Positions 36,655 to 48,482 of a stretch of 64,000 nt of DNA are shown piece after piece. The translations under genes and the position numbers were made by a program. Every line of letters starts with the position of its first letter. The first letter of the stretch is position 1. The DNA is from Nilaparvata lugens (taxonomy: Eukaryota; Arthropoda; Insecta; Hemiptera; Delphacidae), in assembly GCF_014356525.2 (NCBI RefSeq), contig NC_052508.1:50695858-50759857 (forward strand), written 5' to 3'. The notes under the pieces are model-generated. The model was not told where the DNA came from and did no database searches. It saw only the letters and a program-made list of their open reading frames with translations.

Positions 36655-36987
36655 AAAGGTGCGTACAGACTTTCGCTCTGTTCCCCAATCGAAGGTCAAG
36701 CAAACGAATCATAATATTTATTATATAAACATAATGTTTTATTAGGCTACCCAGCAATCCCCTGGTCAGAATATTTTATTTAGTTTTGTCATCCGATCAG
36801 CTGGATTGAACGTTTCACATTTGTGAGGTTAGTTTGTAGCGAAGTCAACAATAAGAAAAGAGCGGAGCGATCATCCTTCGAACATATTTCGAACCTCTAT
36901 GGAACCCTTGCGTAACATCTCGCGTAACGTTCATGATCGGAGCGAGTGCGGAGCGTGTTGGAGGTGCGTATGTCTGTACGCACCTTA
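36655..36987. mobile_element. MITE with AAGGTGCGTACAGACT ends
   Basis: Left AAGGTGCGTACAGACTTTCG and right inverted GTCTGTACGCACCTT. TAA flanks both ends. Non-coding. It lies just upstream of cassette 14. Confidence 0.75.
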
Positions 36988-37549
36988 AGACATGAGGAAT
37001 GAATGAAACCATCAAAACAACCTAAAATTTTATGTCTCAAGTCATGAATTTACGCCTAGTGTAGGCGTCTCTTGTTTTAGCCAATGGCAGTCAATAGGTC
37101 AGCCAATTACCAACCATTAATGCAGTATTATTCTGCTGCTTCATTGATTCATGCTCAAGATTTCAGAAAACAAGAGATTGATAATGTTGCTACTAGATTA
37201 TAGGATTTCCAAGTAGCAAACATTCTGAAATTTGATGAGTATTCCTGTTTGGTGTACAGGTAATTTCATTTGTGAAAATTTGAAATCTTTGTTTACATAT
37301 ATACTTGGTTAGATCAACAATGAATTTTAATGATAAGTAACAACAAGCTATAATTTAGAAATTCCTAAATTTTTCAAAAACCCACAAGTTTTATTGTGAG
37401 TTATTCCTTTTTGTTGTTCATACATTTAGATACATTGTGATATTTTCAAATAAGATTACAATGTTATTCCCGGTTTATTTTATACTGATAATTATTGCCA
37501 ATTGAATAGAGTTTTCAAATTTCACACTTTACACATCTATTTGGATAGT

Positions 37550-37732
37550 ACAATGGACAAGAAGAAGATGAGATTCGATATTACAGTGGCGATGGAACCT
37601 TTTCAAGTAAATTCTACGGAGAACTATGGCTCTTTCTCGCACTCAAACTTCAAATGCTGGCCTAAAAGCCCTTTTATACGGCTATAGCGTCGGTTACAAT
37701 TCTGACAATCAAATTTCTTTTCACCCCCCTCC
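37550..37732 (-). pseudogene. lola: Relic lola cassette, nonsense codon and phase loss
   Basis: Acceptor CAG at 37733-37735. After a G-rich run the frame reads KKFDCQNCNRRYSRIKGLLG then QHLKFEC, a complete first finger. It then stops at TAG (37624-37626), where other cassettes have EPQF. The second finger survives only as HRHCNIESHLLLVHC in another frame. The finger frame is one base out of the canonical phase, consistent with slippage in the six-G run. Not functional as a cassette. Confidence 0.7.
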
Positions 37733-38502
37733 CTGAAACCTTATATTGGCTCGAACCCAGGTGATTTTACTTTCGATAGAAACTTGAATTTGTTTTTTTA
37801 ATTTTCGCTGGAATCTTCCATTATTGACTAAAACCCTCAAAACTGAAATTTTTTTAAGAAGGTTATCAAAGAGTATGTCTAGAATAGGAACGGACAAATT
37901 GAATCAAATATAAATTGAATTATAGTATACTAATTTCAAAAACGATAAACCAAACTGATATGCTATCAAAAAACTCTGAATTTTACATTAAAACTTTGAA
38001 TCAATTGATTGATGATTTTAGGATTCCATAAAATTTGTCAAAATTAAAATTATTAATGTCATTTCTGTGTTCATTCATATGATTTTTCACTGTTAGGCCA
38101 CTTCATTAACAATGATCATGTAAACTTGATAGTGAGACAAGTTCAATACACACACACACATTTTGAGCATATTTGCAATGTTAACATGATAATTTATTGA
38201 AAAAAAGAATTTTTATTACAAATCAATATTTTTTACAATAATAAGTAATTGTAAAAATTAAGTTCTTTTTTTCTTCAATGCGTCTTTCGACCACAATTAT
38301 TTCATTTACACCACTAAACAGAAAAATGTACAGTTCGTGAATTTGCTATTTTTTAAGCACAGTGAAACATTATTTTGAAGTACAGTGATTCAATATTGTG
38401 GATCAGTATTTGTACGGAGATATTTTGGAGGATTCAAATGCATCAAACAATTCATAACATAATGACTCTTTTATGATATTTTTTTAAACATTTGACTTTT
38501 TG

Positions 38503-38771
38503 TCATACTGGACGATTATGAACACAGATAATATGGTTTTTCCAGGATGATTTTCGATGGAACTTTTTGGAACAATCGTTGCAAGAAAATTGTGGTTGTT
38601 TGCCGCATTCAAACTTGATGTGCTGCTGAAGTCCGCTGCTGCGTTGGTAGCGTCTCCCACAGTTCGGGCACAAAAACCGCTTCTCAGCTACATCTTCAAA
38701 CGAATCGCTGCACAAGTTCATTTCTTCAATAGCTTTATTTGCTGAATATATATCAAATAGGCCTATGATAC
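38503..38771 (-). CDS. lola: lola alternative 3' exon, zinc-finger cassette 15
   Basis: Acceptor CAG at 38772-38774, lead GT, 88 residues. A 33-residue lead with acidic residues precedes the fingers at about 34-55 (CPNC, H, C) and 63-84 (CNDC, H, H), with linker GKQPQF. The tail is NRPV. It is the rightmost intact cassette seen, so in transcription order it would be the first reached from the common exons. Confidence 0.88.
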
Positions 38772-39804
38772 CTGAAACAGAAGAACACATTTTATTCAGT
38801 TAGATTTAGTTACAGTCAGTAAGAAGTCTGTTTCATGGAACCCACCTTAACCAGTAAGTTCACTCAACTCCCACAACCAATTATATCCCCATCAATCATA
38901 TCTATTCAATAATCCACTCACAAAATCCAGTGCTTATTTGGGCATATGGGCTTCTTCTTCAGTATAAGAAAGACTGACAAACTATTGAATTTCAAATAAT
39001 AACATCGCATTGAATAAAAATGCTTGAAATAGTTACAATTACATAATTTATAAAATAAATAGGAGCTAGTTTCAGTTGTTACATTATTATTAATCTACAG
39101 TAGTAGGCTACACTGAGGTTCATTAGAGATTGGTGTAACAAACGAACCAAGGTTTATGCTATTCTAAGAAATAGGTGATTGTAACAATTCAAATATTTCT
39201 ATTCAATGTGATGTGATCATTTTGTAATACCTTCATTTGAGAACCCTAAATATTGCAGTCAATGAACCAGAGATTAGTAATTAATTAACCAGATAAATTA
39301 AGAATGAGGTTGGTAATTTACTGACGGTACTTGAGAATGATTCACATTTGTTACTCGGTATTTGTGAGAATGATTAACAACTCATTCCAATAAATTATGT
39401 ATAATCTGATAAATATATTGAATTCACATGCAGTAATTTGCTAACAGTAAAAAAATACAATTTATTGTTTTGATTCTCTTCTACAATATACTGTAAAGCT
39501 CGCATTCCTGTTTAATTTTTTTATGAATGTTCATTATCATATCAGTTATCATTTTAACAGTTTTCTCAAATTGACTACATAATGTGATGAGTTTCAGAAA
39601 TAAATGAAGAAGCAAGTTACAACCATGTAACAATAATTCTTCCACTCACAATCATAAACAAATATGAAGACTGTGGAAAAATTTTCAATTTACGATCGAA
39701 ATTCGAAGGACTCACATACTGTACCTTTTCCCTAAAAAACCATGCCGTTCAAGTCGGTGAAAGGATGGTAATACTTAAAGGTCTCCTATATACTCGCCTT
39801 GATG

Positions 39805-39981
39805 TCAGTGCACGTTGAAAATATGCGAGCGCAGGTTGTGTTTGAGTGTCATGTGTCATGTGCCGTGGACTGTGGTCTTGATGCGACATCCGTACCTCAT
39901 GTGAAGACTCCTGACGGTGTCGGCACCAGTGTAGCCGCATTTACCACACAACTGACACGCGGAGCGCCCACCGCGTTTCTC
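39805..39981 (-). pseudogene. lola: Relic lola cassette, second finger lost
   Basis: Reads SACQLCGKCGYTGADTVRSL then HMRYGC, a first finger with two extra residues before its histidine. The second CxxC is gone and a TGA follows. Further on, LKHNLRSHIFNVH then TGA is the intact end of a second finger. A TGA lies just upstream of the finger frame and I find no convincing in-phase acceptor. Its GC content resembles the intact cassettes. Confidence 0.65.
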
Positions 39982-41185
39982 TCACATCATCAACATCTTC
40001 CTACTCAACTTTATCTTCGAGCTACAACCACGGAGTAGAGAACACTAATTTTGACTTTGTGTTTATAAATTTAGAGACCATTGGTTTCCTTATTCCGTGC
40101 TACAACCTACGGAAACAACACGATAAATGTATTAGAGCCCATACACATTCATATTAAGTGACATATGAAGGTGCACACAGACTCATACGCCACGAACACG
40201 CGCATTCCACTTTTCATCAGCTGATTATAACTGTATATGGAATCTTCGCGAATTTATATCGTAGAAACTTCGTTCTGGTCATGAATGAAAGCGCTCAAAA
40301 ATCTTAAAAGATAATGTCATTACAACATTTTAAAATTTTCACTACCTTCCGCGTAAATTGAGATGGCAGCATGTGAAAATCAATGGGAAGTTGGTTACAG
40401 AATATAAATAGTGGCGTCAGTCTTTTCAATTTTCTGTTTTGCTTAGATAATCAGGGGACTTGCTTGTAAAGCAAACATTGTCCAACTAACTTAGTTGAAA
40501 TTTCTCGAGTTTGACTTAAAAGCTTTCATTGAGCATTTTATCAGGAAAACATAGTAATACGGCAACTTTGTCACAATAGTATGTAGTATATGTAGAAGTG
40601 GTTCTTTGCACTATGTGATCAGTGCAAGAATGGTCACTATCACTATACCTGCACGTAAATGTTATTGAATTTAGTACTTTGCATGCAGAACTAATATAGT
40701 TTTAAAACAATTAATTCATCAACTTATTAGTATATTAATCAACGTACAAGTAAATTTGTTCACCTTGGTATCAATATCAGAGCTATCTTTTATAACATAG
40801 ACTTTCATTGTAGTTTCAATGATACTGGACTGATGCAGTAATATCTTCCTAAGTTATAAATAATACATTTAGTAATAATTTCCAAGTTAAAAATTAGAAT
40901 GTGAATGTTCAAACATTAAACCTCAATTCTATATTCTGCACATTATGATCCAGAAAGAAATTACATTTTTTTCTAGTATGATTGTATTGTAGACCTACAT
41001 TATACTATTGGAAAAGTATTTAAATATAATATTAATTTTCGCAATTCATAAAATTGAGGCTACTTCATTTTAAATGAGAATTTTCCATGACAATAACTAA
41101 TCTACGTTATCCTTTTCAATTTTAATATTGGTTCAATTTATCAATTCATATAGCTTCCATTTTGTACATTTAATATTGATCTTGT

Positions 41186-41292
41186 AAGGCTGGCCACTAA
41201 CGGTAGGACATGCATGATACACATGTCATCATACATTGGTGTGTCATTACAGAGAAAGGTATCATGCATGTTCTACCGTTAATGGCCAGCTT
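41186..41292. mobile_element. MITE family B, compact copy
   Basis: AAGGCTGGCCACTAACGGTA and inverted TACCGTTAATGGCCAGCTT with ATGCATGATAC arms. A palindrome of about 107 bases. Confidence 0.8.
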
Positions 41293-44200
41293 AAGTTATT
41301 CACTAAGAACATTGACTCAATTTAATTCCTCTTCCCAATCATTAATACAATTCTTAAAATATCAATTAATTGTACTACCGTATTGGAATGAATGTAGCAT
41401 GGAAAAGCAACAGTCTTTTTAAATATAGAATAATGGACAACTGATCTATAACATGTAATAGAAATACACATCCCATTATGATTTTATATAGGCTATGCGT
41501 TTAGCTATTTTTATTATACTTCAATTGAAGCTATTTTTATTATACTTCAATTGAATTGAAAATATGGTCTTTCCAAGTTGGAAGAATAGGAATGATTTTG
41601 ATAAAGAAGGGTTTAACACTGAAAACTGGTTAGAATGAAATAACAATTTATTCAAAAATTCACAGAAAAATAATTCGAAGCTTTGAATTATCGATTGAAT
41701 ATTTGTTTTGGAGAAAATTGGAAACAATACTCCAATACAAGTGATGTATAGCACAAATCTTTCAATTTTTCTTCAAGAATTATACAACTTTCAAACTTTC
41801 ATAATGGTCAAATAGATAGATAACACAAGAAGCTTTTAGCAATGTTTATGGAATTTATCCTGAACATATCTAGGTACTTATATAATCAACTTATTATCAG
41901 GTATAAATGACTATTGATTACTAGTTGTAATTCAAGAACCTAATGATCAATCATTTTTTTCAAAAAATACATTACAGCAACGAAAAATGTGGGCGATTAA
42001 TTCAAATAAGAAATAAGTGATTTCCAACTATTTAATCAAGAAATACAGCAGATAAAGTTTTTATTCAGTAAACATGTCTGATAATTTTGTCATTCAATTT
42101 TTAAATTAAAAAGATAACCCCTTTTCTGAATAATTCTGAGAAATAAGCTGATAAAAATAAGTGAAAAATTATACTGTGGTTGAAGAATTAAGCAATAATT
42201 ATTTCAAACAATAAAAATAAAACTATAATGAATTACTGTCTAGATAAAATAAAACATCGACTAGGAAAAAATTGTAACAAGGCTATTTTGTTGTATTAAC
42301 TGCAGTTGAATTTATTCATTCTTTGTATTACTGTCAAAACATTCATTGTTTTTTTTTAGTTCAAATGCAAATTACAGTACGTCAGCTATTCAATTTGAGA
42401 ATAGGAATGATTTTATCAAAGAAGGGTTTAACACTGAGAACTGGTTAGAATAAAATAACATTTTCATTAACAATTTGAAAAAAATATGATAAGCGATAAT
42501 TTTTTAACATTCACAATAAATAGGTACAATGCTTTTGAGAATCTAAAAAGACAGAAAACCTCTTCAATTATTACTGGAGAATGGGATTAGGAATACTTAT
42601 TCGAAACATATTTCACTTTTTGTTCAAGTGTACCTACTCAATAAAATTCAATTTCTGACCTAAGTGACAAGCAAGGAAGGAAGAACAATCACTTCCAACA
42701 GTATAATTCTATAAAGAGTTCTTTGGAGATGGAATCCTATCTAAAAACCATAAAGTAATACATTTGAAGAACAAAATATAAAAAATAAATTGTAAACAAC
42801 TGACGAAAATTAAATATTTCTATTGTGAAATAAAATATATAAGAATTCAATTGTGTGGAAATCATCTTGTCAAGTTGGTAACAACAATAAATAATAATCT
42901 CTGGACAGGTAAATCTATATTAATATCTTACAATATTGAAGATACTGTAAGAGAGTGAAAAACAATCAAGATTCAATCTAATGGAGATGCCTAACAAATA
43001 TTATAATCTATAAAAATCTAAAGCTCTAAAACAATTTATAGAACCCATAAAATTACATTATTACAGCACCGTACAAAACAACATTCGGTAAAGAAATATA
43101 TTAGACAAAAGATTTTAGAAGATAAAACAGTAACTTAATCTAGGTCTCAAAAATACATCTCACCCACAGGCTGAAAGGTAAGATCTATCTTGAAAGTTGG
43201 ACAAAGGTCAAAGTATAACAATTTTTAAATCAATTATCTACTCTAATAATGTTAATTATTGGTATTAATGGAATGCAATACTTGTAAGATATTAAAATTA
43301 AATTTGAATGGTATAAACTACATAGGAATAATTGATAAAAATGGAAAATGAATCTTGAACATCAACTAGTTTTAATTAAAACGCTGAAAAAATCTTCTAC
43401 ATAGACCACGAATTTAAAATCTGGCTGTAATTGGAAATTCAAAGTCAATAAAATAATACAGAATTTTAAAAGTTTCATCATTGGGACAATCTGCATACAA
43501 TGTACCGGTCTACTTCGAATATTTTACAATTAATAATTAAAGCATTTTTCTATTTTACTTCATTTCTTGTGTAGAGCGTAGCGGTCCTACTTAAAGTCTT
43601 TAAATGTATTTTATTTAAGAGAAGTGCACTCCAATAGGACTTAAGCCTAGGTGTGCCCATCTTTATTTCACTTTATGTTTTTGTCCTCTAAAGCAAAACA
43701 ATGTAAAAATAAGCTGTTTTTCAAAGTGGATTTTCATTAGTATTTTTTATGTTGTATTTTTAGCCGGTACAGTTTTTTTAATATTATGTTGTGCGAAATA
43801 AATTAATTTTTGAATTGAAAAAAGTTGGCCTCCACATCACCCCTTATAGCCAACCCGTTCCACCACATAGAAAGAGTAATTATGATCAGGTTAATTTACA
43901 TAGAACCGTTAACAACACTGATAATTTGATTGGAATATTTTTATTCTCTATAAAACTAAATAAAATGCTTACGATTAGGAAATGTTAAACAAAAATGAGT
44001 AATACTCTTCACCTACAACTAATGTCAGTCTGTGAGGAGGATGAAATTTATGCCAAAAAAGGAAAATTGCACCGTTCTTTATGATTTATATTATATTATA
44101 TTATAGCCTATTTATATTAAATTGAATGCAAATTAATTTCAAGTCAAATGAAGTTCAAACACATTATTACTCTACGGCAATTAAACTTAATTTAATTAAT

Positions 44201-44679
44201 TTGAACCAGCTTTTAGGTATTCAGTTATTTCACATACAATCAGCAGAGTTAAATAATAATTTTACAAAAAAGTTGCTCAAGAGTTCATGGTCAGAAGAAG
44301 TCTTAATGAACAAAGAACTCTAACATAAATTAATAGGTATGAAAAGTAAACCTAGAATAAATTAATCAAACATAAGTAATACATAATCAAACATAACTAA
44401 TATATAAGAATATAATTGAGATCAGGAATGTTTTGAAATAAAATTCAATTATTTTCAAACTAGGGCAACTGGAAAATATAAAAAAATAAACGTTTTTCAA
44501 TCAATGAAATGTGAAAAATATTAAATTTTTTTACGTCCTGTTCTTCTCTATTGCAACAATTTATTTCGATTTCAAGCATTACTAAAATTATTACAAAAGT
44601 AAAATTTATGCTGAAACTGGTAATTCCTAATTGAAACAGCATAGAGTTCTATTATTAATTTAAGTCCATATTTTTTCAG

Positions 44680-44821
44680 GTCAAATTCCGAACTTTGAAG
44701 AAAATGATCCCTTATCCTGGAGTGTGGAATTCCGTATGTTGAACAAGAAAATGCAGTCACTTGTTGCGGTTCCAAATGGTGAAGAAGTCCCAGGTGATCC
44801 AGTGGTAGGTAGATTCCAGAA
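44680..44821 (+). CDS. Candidate plus-strand exon, unknown product
   Basis: Strong acceptor (TTTTTTCAG) followed by an open stretch that includes SVEFRMLNKKMQSLVAVPNG and then EEVPGDPVVGRFQK. It ends at AA then GTAAAG, or at the TAA in that donor. The product is not recognised and no partner exon was found. The complementary strand is also open here, so the call is weak. Confidence 0.25.
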
Positions 44822-46209
44822 GTAAAGAGCCAAAAGTTCCGTCCAATCTGGCAAGATAACAATGAAAACGAGATATTAGAAAATTATAACAACATTTTGA
44901 TCCCAAAAATATGATACTTAAGGTGACAAAGACATGAGAGTTTTAACTCAAATAACTGAGAAAACACGTTTGACGAGAAACAGTCTTTTCAACAAGTACA
45001 CCGAAGATTCATACAGTTTCAATTGCAGCTTGATAGAATTTTGATTGGAACTTGATAAAGTTACATTATAGGTTGAGGGATGTTCAACTTAATACATTAA
45101 GAACTTGTAGCTAAAGCTGAAGGAGATGCTGTCTAAAGATGTTTTAATTACAACCGTTTATCCAGTTCAGGGAGTTCTCAACCTTTCTTCTCCGTGACCC
45201 CTTGGAATCCTGAATTTTCCACTATAAAGAAAGCTATAACCATTCTAATAGCCAAAGTTCATTCTAAGAGACACTCCATGCTCCCAGGAATCTTTAACGC
45301 AGGATTTGATTAGTGGAGAGTGTTACAGTCTTGCGGATCTTCAGACTACTAATCGATAGAGGTGACTAAAAGATACACACAAGACGAAAAATAAATATAG
45401 AAAATTTTGGCTTTCGTCAATTGCACCTTAGTGTCAATCAGTATCCTACTTATAAGATTCTGAACAACTCAAAATTTTTCAAGATATTGATTGATTGATT
45501 CCTTATCACAAATGACAATGTATTGCCAAGTATTAGTGATTAATTAGTGTTATATCTTTATTTGATTTAGTTCCTAATCAACCGCGTCAAAAAGCTAAAG
45601 TTTTCTGCATAATTTTGCTCTCATTGAACTCCACTGAATTCAAGACTACGTAACTATACTACATCTCATATTATGGTATAGACTTCACTGTTTAACTCAA
45701 ATCGAAGGAGAGAAAACAAAAACTTATTTTTGGTATAATTAATCATAGAAAAAATTGAATACAATATTGTCTTTGATTTTATCAATCGAAAGACCAGAGA
45801 GGATCAGTTTTGTGCTTAACCCGTAGTTCTCTCAGAAACATTGGAGCATACAATTTCATGTTTGCATACATCAATAAATGATCAATGAATATAGGAACAT
45901 CGGTAGAGCTAATGTGAACTCTCATGTTATGTAAACCATTGTCTTCAATAGTTTGAGGACGGTTTCAAAATGTATATTAGATTTGGCATGATTACAGAGT
46001 TCACCGTATAAATGGATAGGCGTGTTCTTGTAGAATGGAAAATTATATTTACAATATAAGAAACAAGTCTACTCGATAGTTACTTATTGAGGTGAGGAGT
46101 TCCTAAAAGTTATAAATTTTTGTACATTGAGAAGAACTAGTCGAATACACCAGGTTGGATTCTTAGTGACAAAACTTGAGTTTTGAGATGGAGTTAATAC
46201 GACGTTTAC

Positions 46210-46463
46210 CAGCCTGACCCACCAAATTTATAAAGACGAACAATTTCGTCATTTGGAAATTTATTGACTGAAACCAACCCACCTGATCCAAACAGTGATG
46301 AGCATGATCTTCCTTCCCGTTGAAGAGGTTTCCAGGTTTCCTTTCGTGTAGTTCTCTCCTCCCTCATTGGTGAGTCCTCCGGACCTCCACGACCACGACG
46401 CACACCCCTTCTCTTTCTTTCCTTCTTCTTGTCGTTCCCTTCTCGTTCATCTTCATTGGAAAA
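46210..46463 (-). CDS. Candidate exon encoding an Arg/Glu-rich segment
   Basis: Acceptor GCAG at 46464-46467 and donor CTG then GTAAAC at 46210 bound 84 codons. They include EREGNDKKKERKRRGVRRGR and later LVSVNKFPNDEIVRLYKFGG. Basic, low-complexity, probably nuclear if real. It would leave two bases at the donor, unlike the lola cassettes' requirement. Unknown gene. Confidence 0.3.
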
Positions 46464-46751
46464 CTGCAAAGTTAAAGCATGATGAGTTCGTTTCAACTAC
46501 CTACTTGAGTTTATTATCTATCAGTATCAGATGAAAAATGATTTGACCGAATAATAATTATTATGAAGCTCATTTCGATTTTTATTGATATTGAGTCAAT
46601 AACTTTTAGCATCAAATCCCAGATTTCGAAGTAGATCTTATCTGATCTAGCCTCTTCTATGCCACCTGTATGAAGAAGATTGTATTGATTCGCTACTGCA
46701 GAAATTAGAATAACAGCCCAAATTTGAAAAATGTGTTTTTTTGTATTTCTA

Positions 46752-47115
46752 TGGCTGGCCATTAACGATGAGACATGCATGATGAACATGTGTGTACACA
46801 TGTTTGTTGTCATTCATTGTTGTGCTGACACAGCGAAAGGCTTCAAACAAAAATTTTCGAGGTTAGGTTTTTGTATCTCCGATTTTTCGTTTCTTTTTCT
46901 TCTGCTGCTCTATTTGAGGTTACATTATTTTGTATCATTATGATTTGTAATTCTCAAGTTTATTGTTTTTGTTTGTTTTTTCTGTTAGAAGCTACTGTTG
47001 AACAGCTGTTTCTTGTTCGAAGCCTCTCGCTGATGACAAAACAATGCATGATGAACATGTCAACATGTGTGCGCACACATGTTCATCAAGCACGTCCTGT
47101 CGTTATTGGCCAGTC
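46752..47115. mobile_element. MITE family B, long copy
   Basis: TGGCTGGCCATTAACGATGA and inverted CGTTATTGGCCAGTC ends. Both arms carry GCATGATGAACATGTG and CACACATGTT. The longest of the three family B copies. Confidence 0.75.
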
Positions 47116-47499
47116 TATGAATGACAAATTTTTAAAAATAAGTCTAAAGAGCTAAATATGAATAAGTTCACAACATGCATTATATTGAAGACCAAGAATA
47201 ATTATATTTTGGGAGTCTTTCTCTCATTGTTCAATGAAATATTATTATGAAACTTGAAAATTATTATTGGAATATAGTAGACTCAATTAGATCAACATTA
47301 AACAGTAGTAGATAACAGCTAATATAATACGATACTGATGAATTAGTGATTTTTACAAAGTAGTGGATTGACCGTGAAAAATCCACTATCTTATAAATAT
47401 TCTAGAGCCTTTATAAAGTGAAAGAAGTTCGAATGATACAAAATATAGAACTAAATTTGTTCTATATTTTGTCATTATTACGCTAAAATATTTTATTTA

Positions 47500-48482
47500 C
47501 ATAAAAACATCACTGTTGATTGCCTATATTTAATTTATAAGTCGTTGGTAGAATCCATTAAACGATATGGAGTTCAATCATGGGGCTGTGCTGCAAATTA
47601 CTTATTATTGAGAGTAGAGAAAATACAGTTGAGGATCCTAAAAGTTATTTCGTCTAGAATACCCAATCTAAACTTAAATTTGAACAACCTTCAAACCCTA
47701 CAAATCTTTTATCAAACTCTGACACCAAGAAATTTTTACACTTTCAAAATAATAGTATTTTTCAAAAATAATTTCCACTATAGACTTCTAGCTCCTCCTG
47801 CCCATTACAATTTCAGGTCACCAATAATATACCAAATTCCCCGGTTTAATAATATTTATGGAAAAAGATCTCTGCTCTACATAATACCTTTCCTTTAACT
47901 ACCTGCAAACATAAGAGACTACTCAAAAACGGATGTAATGATCTATGTAATAAACAATCCCAACTTGATTTCAACCCAGTAAAATCGAAATGAGAATAAA
48001 ACACAGTGATAATAGTACTCTAAATTCTGAAATAAACAATAAATATTTATTATCATTATTTGAATAATAATTTCTAATAGAGGCCTGCGTACGATGAATT
48101 TTCTTTTTCATCTTTCAAATAGCCTATTCCGCTGGTTTTAAATTATTATATATATGTTGTAGTCACTGCCGCCAGCCTGAACGACTAATGATTTAGTAAT
48201 ATTAATATTGTATAAAATACTTCCTACTTTATTCCTCCTTTTATTCCTTTTATTTCTGATTATTATGTTCTTTTTTATTTTCTCATTATTATTGTAATTC
48301 CTTTTTTTCTCATTTCTTGTATTCACGACAAATAGCCTAATTTTATTTTATTGTACATTATTTTAATTTAAAGCTGTGAAAATTTTGTTTTGATATGGCA
48401 CCTGCTGAAAACCCCATGGGTTTAGCAGGACCCAACATTGTAAAAAAAATTATTTTCCAATAAAATTGATTGATTGATTTAA
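47500..48482 (+). mobile_element. 5'-truncated LINE with reverse transcriptase tail
   Basis: The frame at 47545-47898 includes VESIKRYGVQSWGCAANYLL and RVEKIQLRILKVIS, ending near NIYGKRSLLYIIPFL. These are typical of the C-terminus of LINE ORF2. It is followed by a stop and a 3' UTR ending in AATAAAATTGATTGATTGAT. RT core and endonuclease are missing. Confidence 0.7.

Larger units (their letters stand above)
39982..46209. other. Intron or intergenic DNA, mostly featureless
   Basis: AT-rich, with short repeats only: a 26-bp tandem duplication at about 41504-41555 (unit ends TTATACTTCAATTGA), and a segment of about 60 bp (AAGAAGGGTTTAACACTGA core) at about 41588 and again at about 42403. No BTB, zinc-finger or other domain recognised. 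Confidence 0.4.
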
